DNA of 64,000 nt from Pengzhenrongella sp031582905 (GTDB lineage Bacteria > Actinomycetota > Actinomycetes > Actinomycetales > Cellulomonadaceae). Positions 43,755-53,308 of this stretch are shown here, piece by piece. The DNA is taken from positions 2,356,001-2,420,000 of the forward strand of contig NZ_CP133990.1 in assembly GCF_031582905.1 (NCBI RefSeq), in the 5' to 3' direction. The notes under the pieces are model-generated. The model did not search any database. It saw nothing but the letters and a program-made list of their open reading frames with translations, and was not told where the DNA came from. Every line of letters begins with the position of its first letter. Within the stretch, counting starts at the first letter, position 1. Made by a program: the position numbers and the translations under genes.

Positions 43755-44227
43755 CGGAGCGGGGAACCGGGCCCACACGTGCTTGGTGGACTCGGTCGCG
43801 TACCAGCCGACGTCGAGGGCCAGCCGGCGGGCGATCTGCAGCCCGAAGCCGCCGTGGCCGGGGCTGCGGGCACCGGCGAGGTAGGGGTCGTGCCGAGGTC
43901 GTGATCGGCGACGTCGAGCACGTAGGTGTCGCGCTCACGCAGCAGGCGGACGGTCGTCGGCGGGATGGCGTGCTCGAGCGAGTTGGTCGCGAGCTCCGAG
44001 GCGACCAGCACCATGCTGTGCGCGACGGCGTCCAGCTCGGGGAGCGGGCCGCGCCCGCCCGGGCCGATCTCCTCCGCCAGCCCGGCACGCAGCGTGCGCA
44101 GCTGACCGAGGGAGTCCAGCACCCACGTCCGAACCAGCGTGAACCCCGCGGACGGGCGCGAGCTGACGAGACCCTCGTCGCTCTCGGGAGTGGTGTCCCG
44201 GGAAGGGGCACGTCCGGGCTCCACCAC
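43752..44227 (-). CDS. RsbW-like anti-sigma/HATPase-type ATP-binding protein (one frame interruption)
   Basis: A serine-kinase-like HATPase_c_2 domain of about 158 residues. The N box is VLVASELATNSLEHAIPP and YVLDVADHDLGTTP follows. The frame then shifts at the GGGG run 43884-43887 (plus strand). One added base continues YLAGARSPGHGGFGLQIARR (G box) and ends in VWARFPAP. Such proteins bind anti-anti-sigma factors or sigma factors in stress control. No partner gene is adjacent. It starts at GTG 44227 or 44224. Confidence 0.75.
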
Positions 44228-44407
44228 CGTGCTCCCTGTCCGTCGTCGGGTCGCCGCCGTGCTCTCGACGGGCGCCGACCACGGTAGGTGGCGCCCGACG
44301 CCGCCGCGACCTGACGCACACCGGTGAGGGCGACGGGTCGGTCACACCCGGCCGAGGAGCGCCGGGACGACGCGCGCCGGGCACCGCGCCCGGCGGTCAC
44401 GCGGGCC

Positions 44408-44653
44408 TCAGCGGACGGCGACCTCCCGGACCGGGACGTCGTCGGGCAGGAGCGGCCCGGGCAGCGTCACCGCCCGGGCCCCGCCCGCGATGGCGTCGAC
44501 GGTGCGGGACCACAGCGGCTCGCGCAGCACGCCGCCGCGCCGCTCGAGCCAGCGGTGCAGCTCGGCCTCCACCTCGGGTCGTGCCTGGCCGGCCATGACC
44601 GCGGCCACGATGTCGACCGCCTGCTGCGTCCTTGTCCGGTACCACCTCGTCAT
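44408..44653 (-). CDS. small hypothetical protein
   Basis: An 81-residue protein beginning TRWYRTRTQQAVDIVAAVMA, followed by AELHRWLERRGGVLREPLW. The predicted helices and charged surface fit a small cytosolic protein. No family was recognised. It diverges from the GH43 gene 300 bp away. Confidence 0.5.
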   Translation of the reverse strand: MTRWYRTRTQQAVDIVAAVMAGQARPEVEAELHRWLERRGGVLREPLWSRTVDAIAGGARAVTLPGPLLPDDVPVREVAVR

Positions 44654-44961
44654 GGCGTCGACGCTAGCCAGGCCGGGTGTCCCGGTCCGGGCCGGACGGA
44701 GAACACCGGGCGAACACCCGCGGCCGTCACCGGAGTGGGTGGCTCGGCCGACACCGGTCCGCGGGGACGGGGAGCACGACGTCGACGTCGGCGTCGCAGC
44801 CGCACCGCAGGCGCCTCGGCGGCCCCGGGTACGCGTCTCTTCATCGTTGTACTATTGCGGCGGTACCCGGGGCACCCGGTCCGCGGCCGAGGTCGCGCCG
44901 GGTCCACGCCAGCCCGCCACCGAGGCGGCCGCGGCATCGGCGACCGGCGGAGGGCACCGAC
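44654..44961. promoter_or_regulatory. GH43 upstream region with LacI-type half operator
   Basis: A 308-bp gene-free region. TCATCGTTGTACTATTGCG (44841-44859) matches the left half of the perfect palindrome found before the arabinose binding-protein gene. It sits inside an exact 11-bp inverted repeat GCCCCGGGTAC (44822-44832) / GTACCCGGGGC (44863-44873). The gene's GGAGGG ribosome site is at the right end. Confidence 0.55.
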
Positions 44962-46274
44962 ATGACGACCGGCCACGAGCGACCCGAGCGCGACCGCGTC
45001 GCGCCCGGGGACGGCGGCGGCGTGGACGATGCGCAGGCCGTCGTCGAGGACGCGGGCGGCGTCGTCGTCCCGTGGCTCGACGACGTCCGCGGGCACCTCA
45101 CGCTCCCGGAGGCGGGCAACCACGGCTCCCGCCTGACCTGGGAGTCCTCCGCGCCGGACGTCGTCGCGCCCGGCGGCGAGGTCACCCGCCCGCCGGCCGG
45201 CGGGTCCGCCGTCGAGGTCGACCTCACCGTGACGGCGACCCGCGGCCCGGCCACCTCCCGGCTGACCCACCGCGCGACCGTGCGCCCGCTGCCCACCGCG
45301 CAGCCGTACGCGGGCTACCTGTTCGCGCACTTCGTCGGCGAGGACACCCCCGACGGCGAGGCGATCTACCTCGCGGTGAGCGACGGGGACACGGTCGCGT
45401 CCTGGCACACGCTGAACGGGGGCCGGCCGGTCCTGACGTCGGGGCTCGGCGAGGGCGGCCTGCGCGACCCGTTCATCATCCGCTCACCCGACGGCGACCG
45501 CTTCCACCTCCTCGCCACCGACCTGCGGGTGTACGGCGTCGGGGACTTCATCGGCGCGCAGGAGCACGGCAGCACCTCGCTCATGATCTGGGACTCCACC
45601 GACCTCGTGACCTGGACGGACCAGCGCATGGTGCGGGTGTCGTCCGACCACGCCGGCAACACCTGGGCACCGGAGGCCGTCTGGGCGCCGGAGCTCGGGC
45701 AGTACGTCGTGTTCTGGGCCTCGAACCTCTACCCGACGCCCGAGCGCGAGGGCCGGCGCAACACCGACAGCTACAACCGGATGATGTACGCGCTGACCCG
45801 CGACTTCGTGACGTTCACCGAGCCGCAGGTCTGGATCGACGTCGAGCGGGCGCCCGGCTACGGGACCATCGACTCCGCGGTGATCCGGCACGACGGCATG
45901 TACCACCGGTTCACCAAGGACGAGCGCCCGGACGTCATGATGGTGTTCCAGGAGCGCTCCCCGACCTGCTGCGCCCGACCACCGGGACGATCGGGTCGTC
46001 CTGGGAGCTGGTCGCCGAGCGGATCGGCGCCGGCACCCTGACCCACGGCGAAGGACCGACCGTGTTCAAGGACAACGCCGGGGACCGCTGGTACCTGTTC
46101 CAGGACTGGCCGCCCTACGGCGGCGGGCACGGCTACGTCCCGTTCGAGACGACCGACCTCGACTCCGGCGTCTGGACGCCCACCCGCGGGGCCACCCTGC
46201 CGACGACGCCGCGGCACGGCACCGTCCTGCCGATCACCGCCGAGGAGCTGGAGCGCCTGCGTCGGCACTGGTGA
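44962..46274 (+). CDS. GH43-type glycosidase with N-terminal Ig-like domain (one frame interruption)
   Basis: A five-bladed beta-propeller glycosidase of about 437 residues. Residues ~25-105 are an Ig-like domain (SRLTWESSAPDVVAP). The propeller follows with GGLRDPFIIRSPDGD (catalytic Asp), NTWAPEAVWAPELGQYVVFW and TIDSAVIRHDG. The frame shifts at the CCCC run 45959-45962. One added C continues DLLRPTTGTIGSSWELVAER to the end. There is no signal peptide, so it is intracellular. It is likely an arabinofuranosidase or xylosidase acting on imported oligosaccharides. Confidence 0.82.
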
Positions 46275-46344
46275 GGCCGGCAGTTGTGAGGCCGGCACCG
46301 GTGAGCGCGCCGGGCGGTCGGACCCGGGACACCTGACCTGCGCC

Positions 46345-46998
46345 CTACGGCGCGAGGTCGTCGTCGTCCGGGTCGGCCGCCCACCCGGACGTCAGACGGG
46401 TGTCCGCCGCCTGCGTCTCCTCGACCAGCACGGCGAGCAGCGCGGTCGCGTCCGGCGAGCGCAGCAGCGCGAGCTGGTCCAGCGGGCCGAGCGGTGCGAT
46501 GCCCGCCACCTGCCAGAGGCGCTGCGCCGGCTCGGCCGAGAGCTCGATGTCGGGCGACCACGGCAGCTCGACGAACTCGCTGGCCCGGGTCAGGGTCGAC
46601 CGCACCAGCGCCTCGGCGTCGTCGAGGGCGGCGACGGCGGCGGCGTCGACCTCCAGGGGCGCCAGCTCGCGGACCTCGGCGCGCGGGAAGGGGTCGTCCC
46701 CCAGCCAGCGGACCACGCTGAACCGGGTGGTCCCGACCGCGAGCAGCCCGATCGCCCCGTCGGCGATCTCCACCGACGCGACGCGTGCCACCGTGCCCAC
46801 CTCGAACCGGACGTCCCCGCCACCGACCTCGGAGCCGCGCTCGATGAGCACCACGCCGAACTCGCGGTCCGGCTCCCCCAGCACCGCGGACAGCATCGCG
46901 ACGTAGCGCTGCTCGAAGACCCGCAGCGGCAACGGCATGCCCGGCAGCAGCACCGAGCCGAGCGGGAAGATCGCCAGCTCACGCGTCTCGGCGGACAT
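46345..46998 (-). CDS. LON substrate-binding (N-terminal) domain protein
   Basis: A 217-residue protein consisting of the Lon N-terminal domain alone. It opens LAIFPLGSVLLPGMPLPLRV, then FEQRYVAMLSAVL and a helical C part (PAQRLWQVAGIAPLGPLDQL). There is no ATPase or protease part. ATG 46998 is preferred, 47006 is possible. It follows the arabinan operon but is probably unrelated to it. Confidence 0.85.
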   Translation of the reverse strand: MSAETRELAIFPLGSVLLPGMPLPLRVFEQRYVAMLSAVLGEPDREFGVVLIERGSEVGGGDVRFEVGTVARVASVEIADGAIGLLAVGTTRFSVVRWLGDDPFPRAEVRELAPLEVDAAAVAALDDAEALVRSTLTRASEFVELPWSPDIELSAEPAQRLWQVAGIAPLGPLDQLALLRSPDATALLAVLVEETQAADTRLTSGWAADPDDDDLAP

Positions 46999-47111
46999 GA
47001 CGGTCATCCTCGCGCGCGCCGTGCGGTGGTGCGAGCCCGAGCGCCGCGACCGCGGCGACGGGACCGGACCGGCCGTGACCCGGCCCTGCTCAGCCCCTGC
47101 TCCGCCCCTGC

Positions 47112-48209
47112 TCAGCCCTCGACGGGCTCGGTCGTGGCCACCGGCCAGCCGTCGTCGTCCCACGCCAGCCTGCGGATCGCGAGCCGGAAGTCGCCGCCGG
47201 CGTCGGCGTCGTAGACGTGGTACGCGAGGTGCCCGCGCGACACCGACTGCCCGCCCGGGCCCACGGACGCCCCCTGCGTCGCGAGCACCGGCGTGCCGCC
47301 GTCCTCGAGCATCGACCGTCCCTCGGCGTCCACGTACGGCCCCGTCACGTCGCGCGAGCGCCCCACCTGGATGTTGTACGTGCTCGCAGCGCCCTGGCAG
47401 CACGAGTCCTTCGAGACGAACAGGTAGTACCAGCCGTCCCGCTCGACGACGTAGGGCGCCTCGATGGCGTTGGGCGGTGCGCCCCGGGACGCGATCGTCA
47501 CCGGCGGCTCGTCGGGGTCCGCGACGAGGCCGCTGGGCCACTCGAGCCGGACCATCTGGATGCCGCCCCAGAAGGACCCGAAGGCCATCCACGGCACACC
47601 GTCCGCGTCCTCGACGATCCCGGCGTCGATCGCGTTCCAGTCGTCGCGGCCCGGCTCGGACCGCAGCACCTCGCCCCGGTCGGTCCAGCCGTGGTCGGGG
47701 TCGGCCGGGTCGAGCGTCGTCGCCGTGGCCAGCCCGATGGCCGACCGGTTGGACCCGAACGTCGACGCCGAGTAGTAGAGGTAGAAGGTGCCGTCGTGCT
47801 CGTACACCTCGGGCGCCCAGAAGTTCTCCACGTCCGGGACGACGTCCTCGACCCACGCGGGACGCTCGTCCCACACCGGGTCGATCTCGGTCCACCTCCG
47901 GCCGTCCGACGACGTGCGCACCTGGACCGCGCCGTCGGCGACCGCGCGGTCCCCGGTGGAGAACACGTACCAGGGCTCGCCCTCGGCGCCGGCGACCAGC
48001 GCCGGGTCGTGGGTGCGCACGTCGCCGTCGACGGGGACCTCCGTCGCGGCGGGCGGCGCTCCCGTGCACCCGGCCAGCACGGCCACCGCGAGGACGGCGA
48101 TCGCCCCGCGTCCCCCGGGCCGGCGTCGGGCCCGGGTGCGGGACGGGCCCGGGACCCGCGACGTGGTGTCGCGGCTCCCGGGCCCGCCCGTGGCGCGGCT
48201 GCGCGTCAC
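47112..48209 (-). CDS. GH43 endo-arabinanase-like lipoprotein
   Basis: 365 residues with a signal peptide and lipobox VLAGC (Cys48), so surface-anchored. The GH43 catalytic residues fit: Asp in DVRTHDPALVAG, Asp in WNAIDAGIVED and Glu in NAIEAPYVVERDGWYYLF. NFWAPEVYEHDGTFYLYYS and the SYNIQV-like TYNIQVGRSRDVTGPY are typical of arabinan endo-1,5-alpha-L-arabinosidases. GTGA-coupled to the GH51 gene. It cuts arabinan outside the cell for import. Confidence 0.88.
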   Translation of the reverse strand: MTRSRATGGPGSRDTTSRVPGPSRTRARRRPGGRGAIAVLAVAVLAGCTGAPPAATEVPVDGDVRTHDPALVAGAEGEPWYVFSTGDRAVADGAVQVRTSSDGRRWTEIDPVWDERPAWVEDVVPDVENFWAPEVYEHDGTFYLYYSASTFGSNRSAIGLATATTLDPADPDHGWTDRGEVLRSEPGRDDWNAIDAGIVEDADGVPWMAFGSFWGGIQMVRLEWPSGLVADPDEPPVTIASRGAPPNAIEAPYVVERDGWYYLFVSKDSCCQGAASTYNIQVGRSRDVTGPYVDAEGRSMLEDGGTPVLATQGASVGPGGQSVSRGHLAYHVYDADAGGDFRLAIRRLAWDDDGWPVATTEPVEG

Positions 48210-49720
48210 TGCACGCCCAGCAGGAACATGCTCCAGGAGGCCGGCGGCAGCTCGGCCGCGAGGGCGCCGTCGGTGACCGCGGCGGACGGGTGCGGGCGGG
48301 GCACGACGCGGTCGGGGTCGTCCTGGGTGTTGGCGGCGGTGAGGTCGTCGTCGGCCAGGACGACGGCCTCGAGGAGCTCGACGCCCGTGAACGCCCGCAG
48401 GCCAGTGGAGAACGACACGGCCTGCGCGGGGTCGCGGTTGACGACGAACACCGCGACCCGGCCCTCACCGGCGTCGTACGTGGCCACGGAGTCCAGCAGC
48501 GGGACGTCGCCGTACTTCGCGGTGGGCAGCGCCGGGGCGTCCAGGCGCAGGTCGAGCACCTCGCCGGTGGCGTGCTTCGACATGAGCGCGAACGGGTGGA
48601 AGATCGACTGCCGCCACGCCGGGCCGTTCGGCTCGGAGCGGATCGAGGAGATGGTGTTGACGAGCTGGGCCTGCGACGCCGCGGTCACCCGGTCGGCGTG
48701 CCGCAGCAGCGTGATGAGCAGCGACCCGACGACGACGGCGTCCAGGACGGTGTACGCCTCCTCGCTCGTGCGCGGGGCCACCGTCCAGTCCTCGGGGAGC
48801 CCGCCCTGGCCGGACTGCAGCTCCCGGAGGTACCAGACGTTCCACTCGTCGAAGGAGATGTTGACCTTCTTGTCCGACTGCAGGCGGGCACCGACGTGGT
48901 CGGCGGTCGCCACGACCTGGTGGATGAAGCGGTCCATGTCGACCGACGACGCCAGGAAGCTCGCGTGGTCGGTGCCGTCGAGCTGGTAGTACGCGTGGGC
49001 CGAGATGTAGTCAACGACGTCGTAGGTGTGCTCGAGGACGGTCGCCTCCCAGGCGCCGAACGTCGGCATCGTCCGGCTCGAGGAGCCGCACGCCACCAGC
49101 TCGAGCGTCGGGTCGAACTGGCGCATCGCCCGCGCCGTCTCGGCCGCCAGGCGCCCGTACTCCTCGGCCGTCTTGTGCCCGAGCTGCCAGGGGCCGTCCA
49201 TCTCGTTGCCCAGGCACCACATCCGGATGCCGTGCGGCTCCTTCGCGCCGTGCTCGATGCGCGCGTCCGACAGGGCCGTGCCCTGCGGGTGGTTGGCGTA
49301 CTCCAGCAGGTCGATCGCCTCCTGCAGACCCCGGGTCCCCAGGTTCATCGCCATCATCGGCTCGACGTCGGCCTTCTTCGCCCACGCCATGAACTCGTTG
49401 AGCCCGAACGTGTTCGTCTCGATGGTGCGCCAGGCGGGGTCGAGCCGGGTCGGGCGGTCCTCGACCGGGCCGACGCCGTCCTCCCACTTGTACCCGGAGA
49501 CGAAGTTGCCGCCGGGGTAGCGGACCGTCGTCACGCCGAGCTCGCGGACCAGGTCCAGGACGTCGCCGCGGAACCCGTCGTCGTCCGCGGTGGCGTGACC
49601 CGGCTCGAAGATCCCGGTGTACACGCACCGCCCCATGTGCTCCACGAAGGACCCGAAGACCCTCCGGTTGACCGGCGCCACGACGAACGCGGGATCGATC
49701 GACACTCTTGCCTGCTGCAT
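48206..49720 (-). CDS. GH51 alpha-L-arabinofuranosidase
   Basis: A 504-residue intracellular retaining enzyme that releases arabinose from arabino-oligosaccharides. The acid/base is Glu173 (WCLGNEMDGPWQ) and the nucleophile Glu292 (NISFDEWNVWY). The N-terminal VFGSFVEHMGRCVYTGIFEP and the C-terminal ASWSMFLLGVQ are family hallmarks. No signal peptide. Fourth gene of the transporter operon. A second homologue begins at the right edge of the window. Confidence 0.95.
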   Translation of the reverse strand: MQQARVSIDPAFVVAPVNRRVFGSFVEHMGRCVYTGIFEPGHATADDDGFRGDVLDLVRELGVTTVRYPGGNFVSGYKWEDGVGPVEDRPTRLDPAWRTIETNTFGLNEFMAWAKKADVEPMMAMNLGTRGLQEAIDLLEYANHPQGTALSDARIEHGAKEPHGIRMWCLGNEMDGPWQLGHKTAEEYGRLAAETARAMRQFDPTLELVACGSSSRTMPTFGAWEATVLEHTYDVVDYISAHAYYQLDGTDHASFLASSVDMDRFIHQVVATADHVGARLQSDKKVNISFDEWNVWYLRELQSGQGGLPEDWTVAPRTSEEAYTVLDAVVVGSLLITLLRHADRVTAASQAQLVNTISSIRSEPNGPAWRQSIFHPFALMSKHATGEVLDLRLDAPALPTAKYGDVPLLDSVATYDAGEGRVAVFVVNRDPAQAVSFSTGLRAFTGVELLEAVVLADDDLTAANTQDDPDRVVPRPHPSAAVTDGALAAELPPASWSMFLLGVQ

Positions 49721-49850
49721 GACTGGAAGCCTCCAAGGCGGGACGACGGGAGCTGGGACGACGGGGGAAGGGACTGCGGTGCGCGCGACGGCGCACGGCC
49801 CGGTGCGTCCCCGCGGCGCCGGGGCGCGGCGGGGACGCACGGGCTGAGGG

Positions 49851-50774
49851 CTACTTCAGGCTGCCCATGGTCAGCCCACCCTGCCAGTACTTCTGCAGGG
49901 CGAGGAACGAGACCACGAGCGGGATGATCGAGATGAGCGCGCCGGTGACGACGAGGTTCCACAGCTGCGAGCCGGCCGCGCCTGACGTCGACTGCGCCTG
50001 CCACTGCCCCAGGCCGACGGTGATCGGCAGGAGCTTGGTGTCGGACAGGACCGCGAGCGGCAGGAAGTAGTTGTTCCAGGTCGCCACGGTCGACAGCAGC
50101 AGCACGGTGACGATCGCCGGACGCAGCAGGGGCAGCGCCACGGAGACGAACGTCCTGAGGTCTCCCGCGCCGTCCACCCGTGCGGCGTCGAGCAGCTCGT
50201 CGGGCACGGCGTCGGCCGCGTAGACCCGCATGAGGTAGACGCCGAAGGGGCTGAGCAGCGACGGCAGGATGACGGCCCAGATCGTGTTCGTCAGCCGGAG
50301 CTCGGCCAGCAGGACGAAGGTCGGGATGACGAGCGCCGTGACCGGCACCATGACGGAGCCGAGGAGCACCGCGAAGTACAGGTTGCGGCCGGGGAAGCGG
50401 TACTTGGCGAAGCCGTAGCCGGCGAGCACCGACAGGACGGTCGCGCCGATGCCGCCGGCGAAGGCGTAGAGGAACGAGTTCCCCAGCCAGCGCCAGTAGA
50501 TGCCGCCGCCCTGGGTGAACAGCTGGCGCACGTTGTCGACGAGGCTGAAGTTCTCGTCGAACCACAGCGGTCCACCGGTCCCGGTGAACAGACCGTTGAT
50601 GTCCTTCGTGCTGGCCACCACGAGCCACCACAGCGGCATCGCGAAGTACAGCACCAGCAGGACGAGGAACGTGTGGGAGAGGACGGAGCGGCGCTTGGCG
50701 GGCCGCCGGGTCCGGTCGGTCTCGCTCGTGGCGGTGCCGCGGCCGGTGTCGGCGGGCCGGATCAGTGTCGACAT
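49851..50774 (-). CDS. carbohydrate ABC permease 2 (MalG type)
   Basis: 307 residues and six hydrophobic helices. The EAA loop is DAVPDELLDAARVDGAGDL ending in LPLLRPAI. The C-terminal LQKYWQGGLTMGSLK is typical of MalG-like permeases. The ATG at 50774 overlaps the last base of the permease 1 stop. It partners permease 1 and the binding protein. No ATPase gene is in the operon, so a shared MsmK/MsiK-type ATPase elsewhere probably energises it. Confidence 0.93.
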   Translation of the reverse strand: MSTLIRPADTGRGTATSETDRTRRPAKRRSVLSHTFLVLLVLYFAMPLWWLVVASTKDINGLFTGTGGPLWFDENFSLVDNVRQLFTQGGGIYWRWLGNSFLYAFAGGIGATVLSVLAGYGFAKYRFPGRNLYFAVLLGSVMVPVTALVIPTFVLLAELRLTNTIWAVILPSLLSPFGVYLMRVYAADAVPDELLDAARVDGAGDLRTFVSVALPLLRPAIVTVLLLSTVATWNNYFLPLAVLSDTKLLPITVGLGQWQAQSTSGAAGSQLWNLVVTGALISIIPLVVSFLALQKYWQGGLTMGSLK

Positions 50775-51723
50775 CAGCTGAGTCCACTTCGCTTGCGGGT
50801 GAGGAAGAGGAAGATGTACGACCCGACGAACACCACCGCGCCGAGCGCGAAGGAGATGGCCGAGGCGTAGTTGAACTGGGAGTACGAGAACGCCAGCGTG
50901 AAGGCGTAGATGTTCGGGGTGAACGACGCGTCGATCGACCCGGCCGCGACGGAGCGCAGGATCTGCGGCTCCGTGAAGAACTGGAGCGTCCCGATCAGGG
51001 CGAACACGAGGATGAGCACGAGGGCCGCCGAGATCATCGGCACCTTGATGCGCAGCGCGATCTGGACGGCGTTGGCCCCGTCCATGCGGGCCGCCTCGTA
51101 CACGGAGGTGTCGATGCCCCGCAGCGCGGCGTAGATGATGATCATGTAGTAGCCGGCCCACTGCCAGACGACGACGTTGAGCAGTCCGGCGAACACGTTG
51201 TCCGGGCTGAGCAGGAACGGGGCGTCGGCGCCGAACAGGCCGAAGATGGCGTCCAGGGGACCGAAGCGCGGGCTGTACAGGAAGCCCCACATCATGGCGC
51301 CGATGACGACCGGGATGGCGTACGGGACGAAGATCATCAGCCGGGAGAAGCGGGAGATCCGCGTCGCCAGGTTGTCCAGCACGAGTGCCGCGACGAGCGA
51401 GACGATCATCTGGACCGGGATGAGCACGAGCGAGAACCGCAGCACGAAGCCCACGCCCTTGAGGAACTCGGGGTCCGTGAACGCCCGGGCGTAGTTCTCC
51501 AGACCGCTGAAGCGCTCGCCCTGGGCCAGCGTCTTGGTGTGCAGGCTCAGCCAGAAGGCGTAGATGAGCGGGACGACGAGGAAAGCGATGAAGACGACGG
51601 TGAACGGGGCGACGAACGCCCAGCCCTTGCGCTGCCGGGAGCGGTCCATCCCACCGGTGCGGGTGGTGGGCCGTCGGGTGAGCGTGGTGGCGGCGCCGGG
51701 GGTGCCGGGACGACCTGGGTCAT
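50774..51723 (-). CDS. carbohydrate ABC permease 1 (MalF type; one frame interruption near the start)
   Basis: About 316 residues with six helices and the EAA loop (TSVYEAARMDGANAVQIALR). An ideal ribosome site (AAGGAG) precedes ATG 51723 (TQVVPAPP), which is out of frame with the body. One added C at the run 51698-51702 joins it to GAATTLTRRPTTRTGGMDRS and the rest. If no error is assumed, ATG 51649 (MDRSRQRKG) is the only start, with a poor ribosome site. Confidence 0.9.
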
Positions 51724-51791
51724 GCGGACTCCTTGAGGGGGCGCGCACGGGGCGACCGGGTGACCGGTCGCCCCGTGCCGGACGGACGGAC

Positions 51792-53198
51792 CTACTCCTC
51801 GACCGTGAAGCCTTCGCTCCGGGCGTAGGTGACGACCTGCTCCTGCAGGCTGTCGGCTGCCTCCTCCGGCCCCTTCTCGCCCTGGACCATCGCGAACAGC
51901 TCCTCAGTCAGCTGGTCGTACGCGAAGTTCTGGAACGGGGAGAACGTGAAGCCCTCGTAGCCGGCGGCCGCGTCGAGGAAGACGTCCTCGTTGATCTTCT
52001 GGCCGTCGAAGAACGGGTACTCCAGACCCTTGAAGTAGTCGGACTCGGCGATCGGGAGCCACAGCGGGTACAGGGCGCCCTCCTCGATCCCGATCTTCCA
52101 GGCCTCCTCGGTGCCGAAGACCTCCATCGCGACCGTCGCGGCCGCCTCGGGGTTGCGGGCCTGGCTGGTCACCGCGAACGCGGAGCCACCCCAGTTGACC
52201 TGCGTGGGCTCCTCGCCCTCCCACTGCGGGATCGGGGCCGCGCGCCACACCGCGGTGTCGTCGGCGCCGGCGAGACCGGACAGGTACCCGGGGCCCCACG
52301 CGGCCGCGACGTACGTCGCGTACGAGCCGTCGACCAGCTTGGTGTTGTAGTCCGTGGTGAAGGCGTCGTCCGTGCCGACCAGGCCCTTCTCGACGAGGTC
52401 GTTCCAGTACGTGAGGACCTTCTTGGTGCCCTCGTCGTCGAGGTCGATGGTCACCTGCGTCGGGTCGTCGCCGAAGACGTACGGCTCGGACCCGGCCTGG
52501 GCGAACAGCGCCTGGAGGAAGGCGCGGCCGTTGGTCGGGAAGTCCCCGATGAGCGCCTCGCTGCCCGAGTCCTTCAGCGTCTGGGCGGCCTCGGCGTACT
52601 CCTCCCACGTGGCGGGCGGCTCGGTGATGCCGGCGGCCTCGAAGAGGTCCTGGCGGTAGAGCATGCCCATGGGGCCACCGTCGACCGGGACCGCATAGAC
52701 GGCGTCACCCTGCGAGTGGTCCTCCCACACGCCCGGCGCGTAGTTGTCCTCGATCTCGTCGGCGCCGTACTGCGAGATGTCCGCGAGGCCGTCGCGGATG
52801 ATGAAGCTGGGGAGCACCTCGGTCTCGAGCATGATGACGTCGGGGGCGCCGCTGCCCGCCTCGATGGCGGTGCTGAACTTCGTGTACTCGTCGTTGCCCT
52901 GGCCGGCGTTCGACCAGCAGATCTGGATGTCGTCGTGCGACTCGTTGAAGAGGTCGACAACCTGCTCGAAGGCCGGGTACCAGGCCCACACCGTGACCTG
53001 CTCGGCGTCGGGGTTCACGACGGTGTTGGTGCAGCCGGCCTCGGCCGTGCCGCCGCCCGTGCTCTCCCCGCCGGCTCCCGCGCCGGCGTCGGTGGTCCCG
53101 CCACCGCCGGAGCACGCAGCCAGGGTGACGGCTCCGAGACCGACGAGAGCACTGATGACCGTGCGGCGACCGTGCCGCCGGCGGGTGCTGAGTGGCAT
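51792..53198 (-). CDS. carbohydrate-binding lipoprotein of ABC importer
   Basis: A 468-residue extracellular solute-binding protein of family 1. Its signal peptide has lipobox LAAC (Cys29 from ATG 53198) and a Gly/Ser/Thr linker. The binding fold has QVTVWAWYPAFEQVVDLFNE, GSGAPDVIMLETEVLPSFII and VNWGGSAFAVTSQARNPEAA. AAGGAGG precedes the start. An alternative GTG is one codon upstream. It probably binds arabino-oligosaccharides, inferred from the operon. Confidence 0.93.
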   Translation of the reverse strand: MPLSTRRRHGRRTVISALVGLGAVTLAACSGGGGTTDAGAGAGGESTGGGTAEAGCTNTVVNPDAEQVTVWAWYPAFEQVVDLFNESHDDIQICWSNAGQGNDEYTKFSTAIEAGSGAPDVIMLETEVLPSFIIRDGLADISQYGADEIEDNYAPGVWEDHSQGDAVYAVPVDGGPMGMLYRQDLFEAAGITEPPATWEEYAEAAQTLKDSGSEALIGDFPTNGRAFLQALFAQAGSEPYVFGDDPTQVTIDLDDEGTKKVLTYWNDLVEKGLVGTDDAFTTDYNTKLVDGSYATYVAAAWGPGYLSGLAGADDTAVWRAAPIPQWEGEEPTQVNWGGSAFAVTSQARNPEAAATVAMEVFGTEEAWKIGIEEGALYPLWLPIAESDYFKGLEYPFFDGQKINEDVFLDAAAGYEGFTFSPFQNFAYDQLTEELFAMVQGEKGPEEAADSLQEQVVTYARSEGFTVEE

Positions 53199-53240
53199 CA
53201 CGCGAATCCTCCTTGATCCCCGCGGCCGAGTGCCGCGTCT

Positions 53241-53263
53241 ACATCGTTGTACTACAACGATGT
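53241..53263. promoter_or_regulatory. 23-bp perfect palindrome, LacI-type operator
   Basis: ACATCGTTGTA-C-TACAACGATGT is a perfect 11+1+11 palindrome, 43 bp upstream of the binding-protein start and 46 bp after the lacI-type stop. It is the best candidate operator for repressing the arabinan operon. Confidence 0.85.
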
Positions 53264-53308
53264 ACTAGGACGCCGCGCTTTGGCAAGCCCAGGAGGGTCA
53301 CGACCGGA

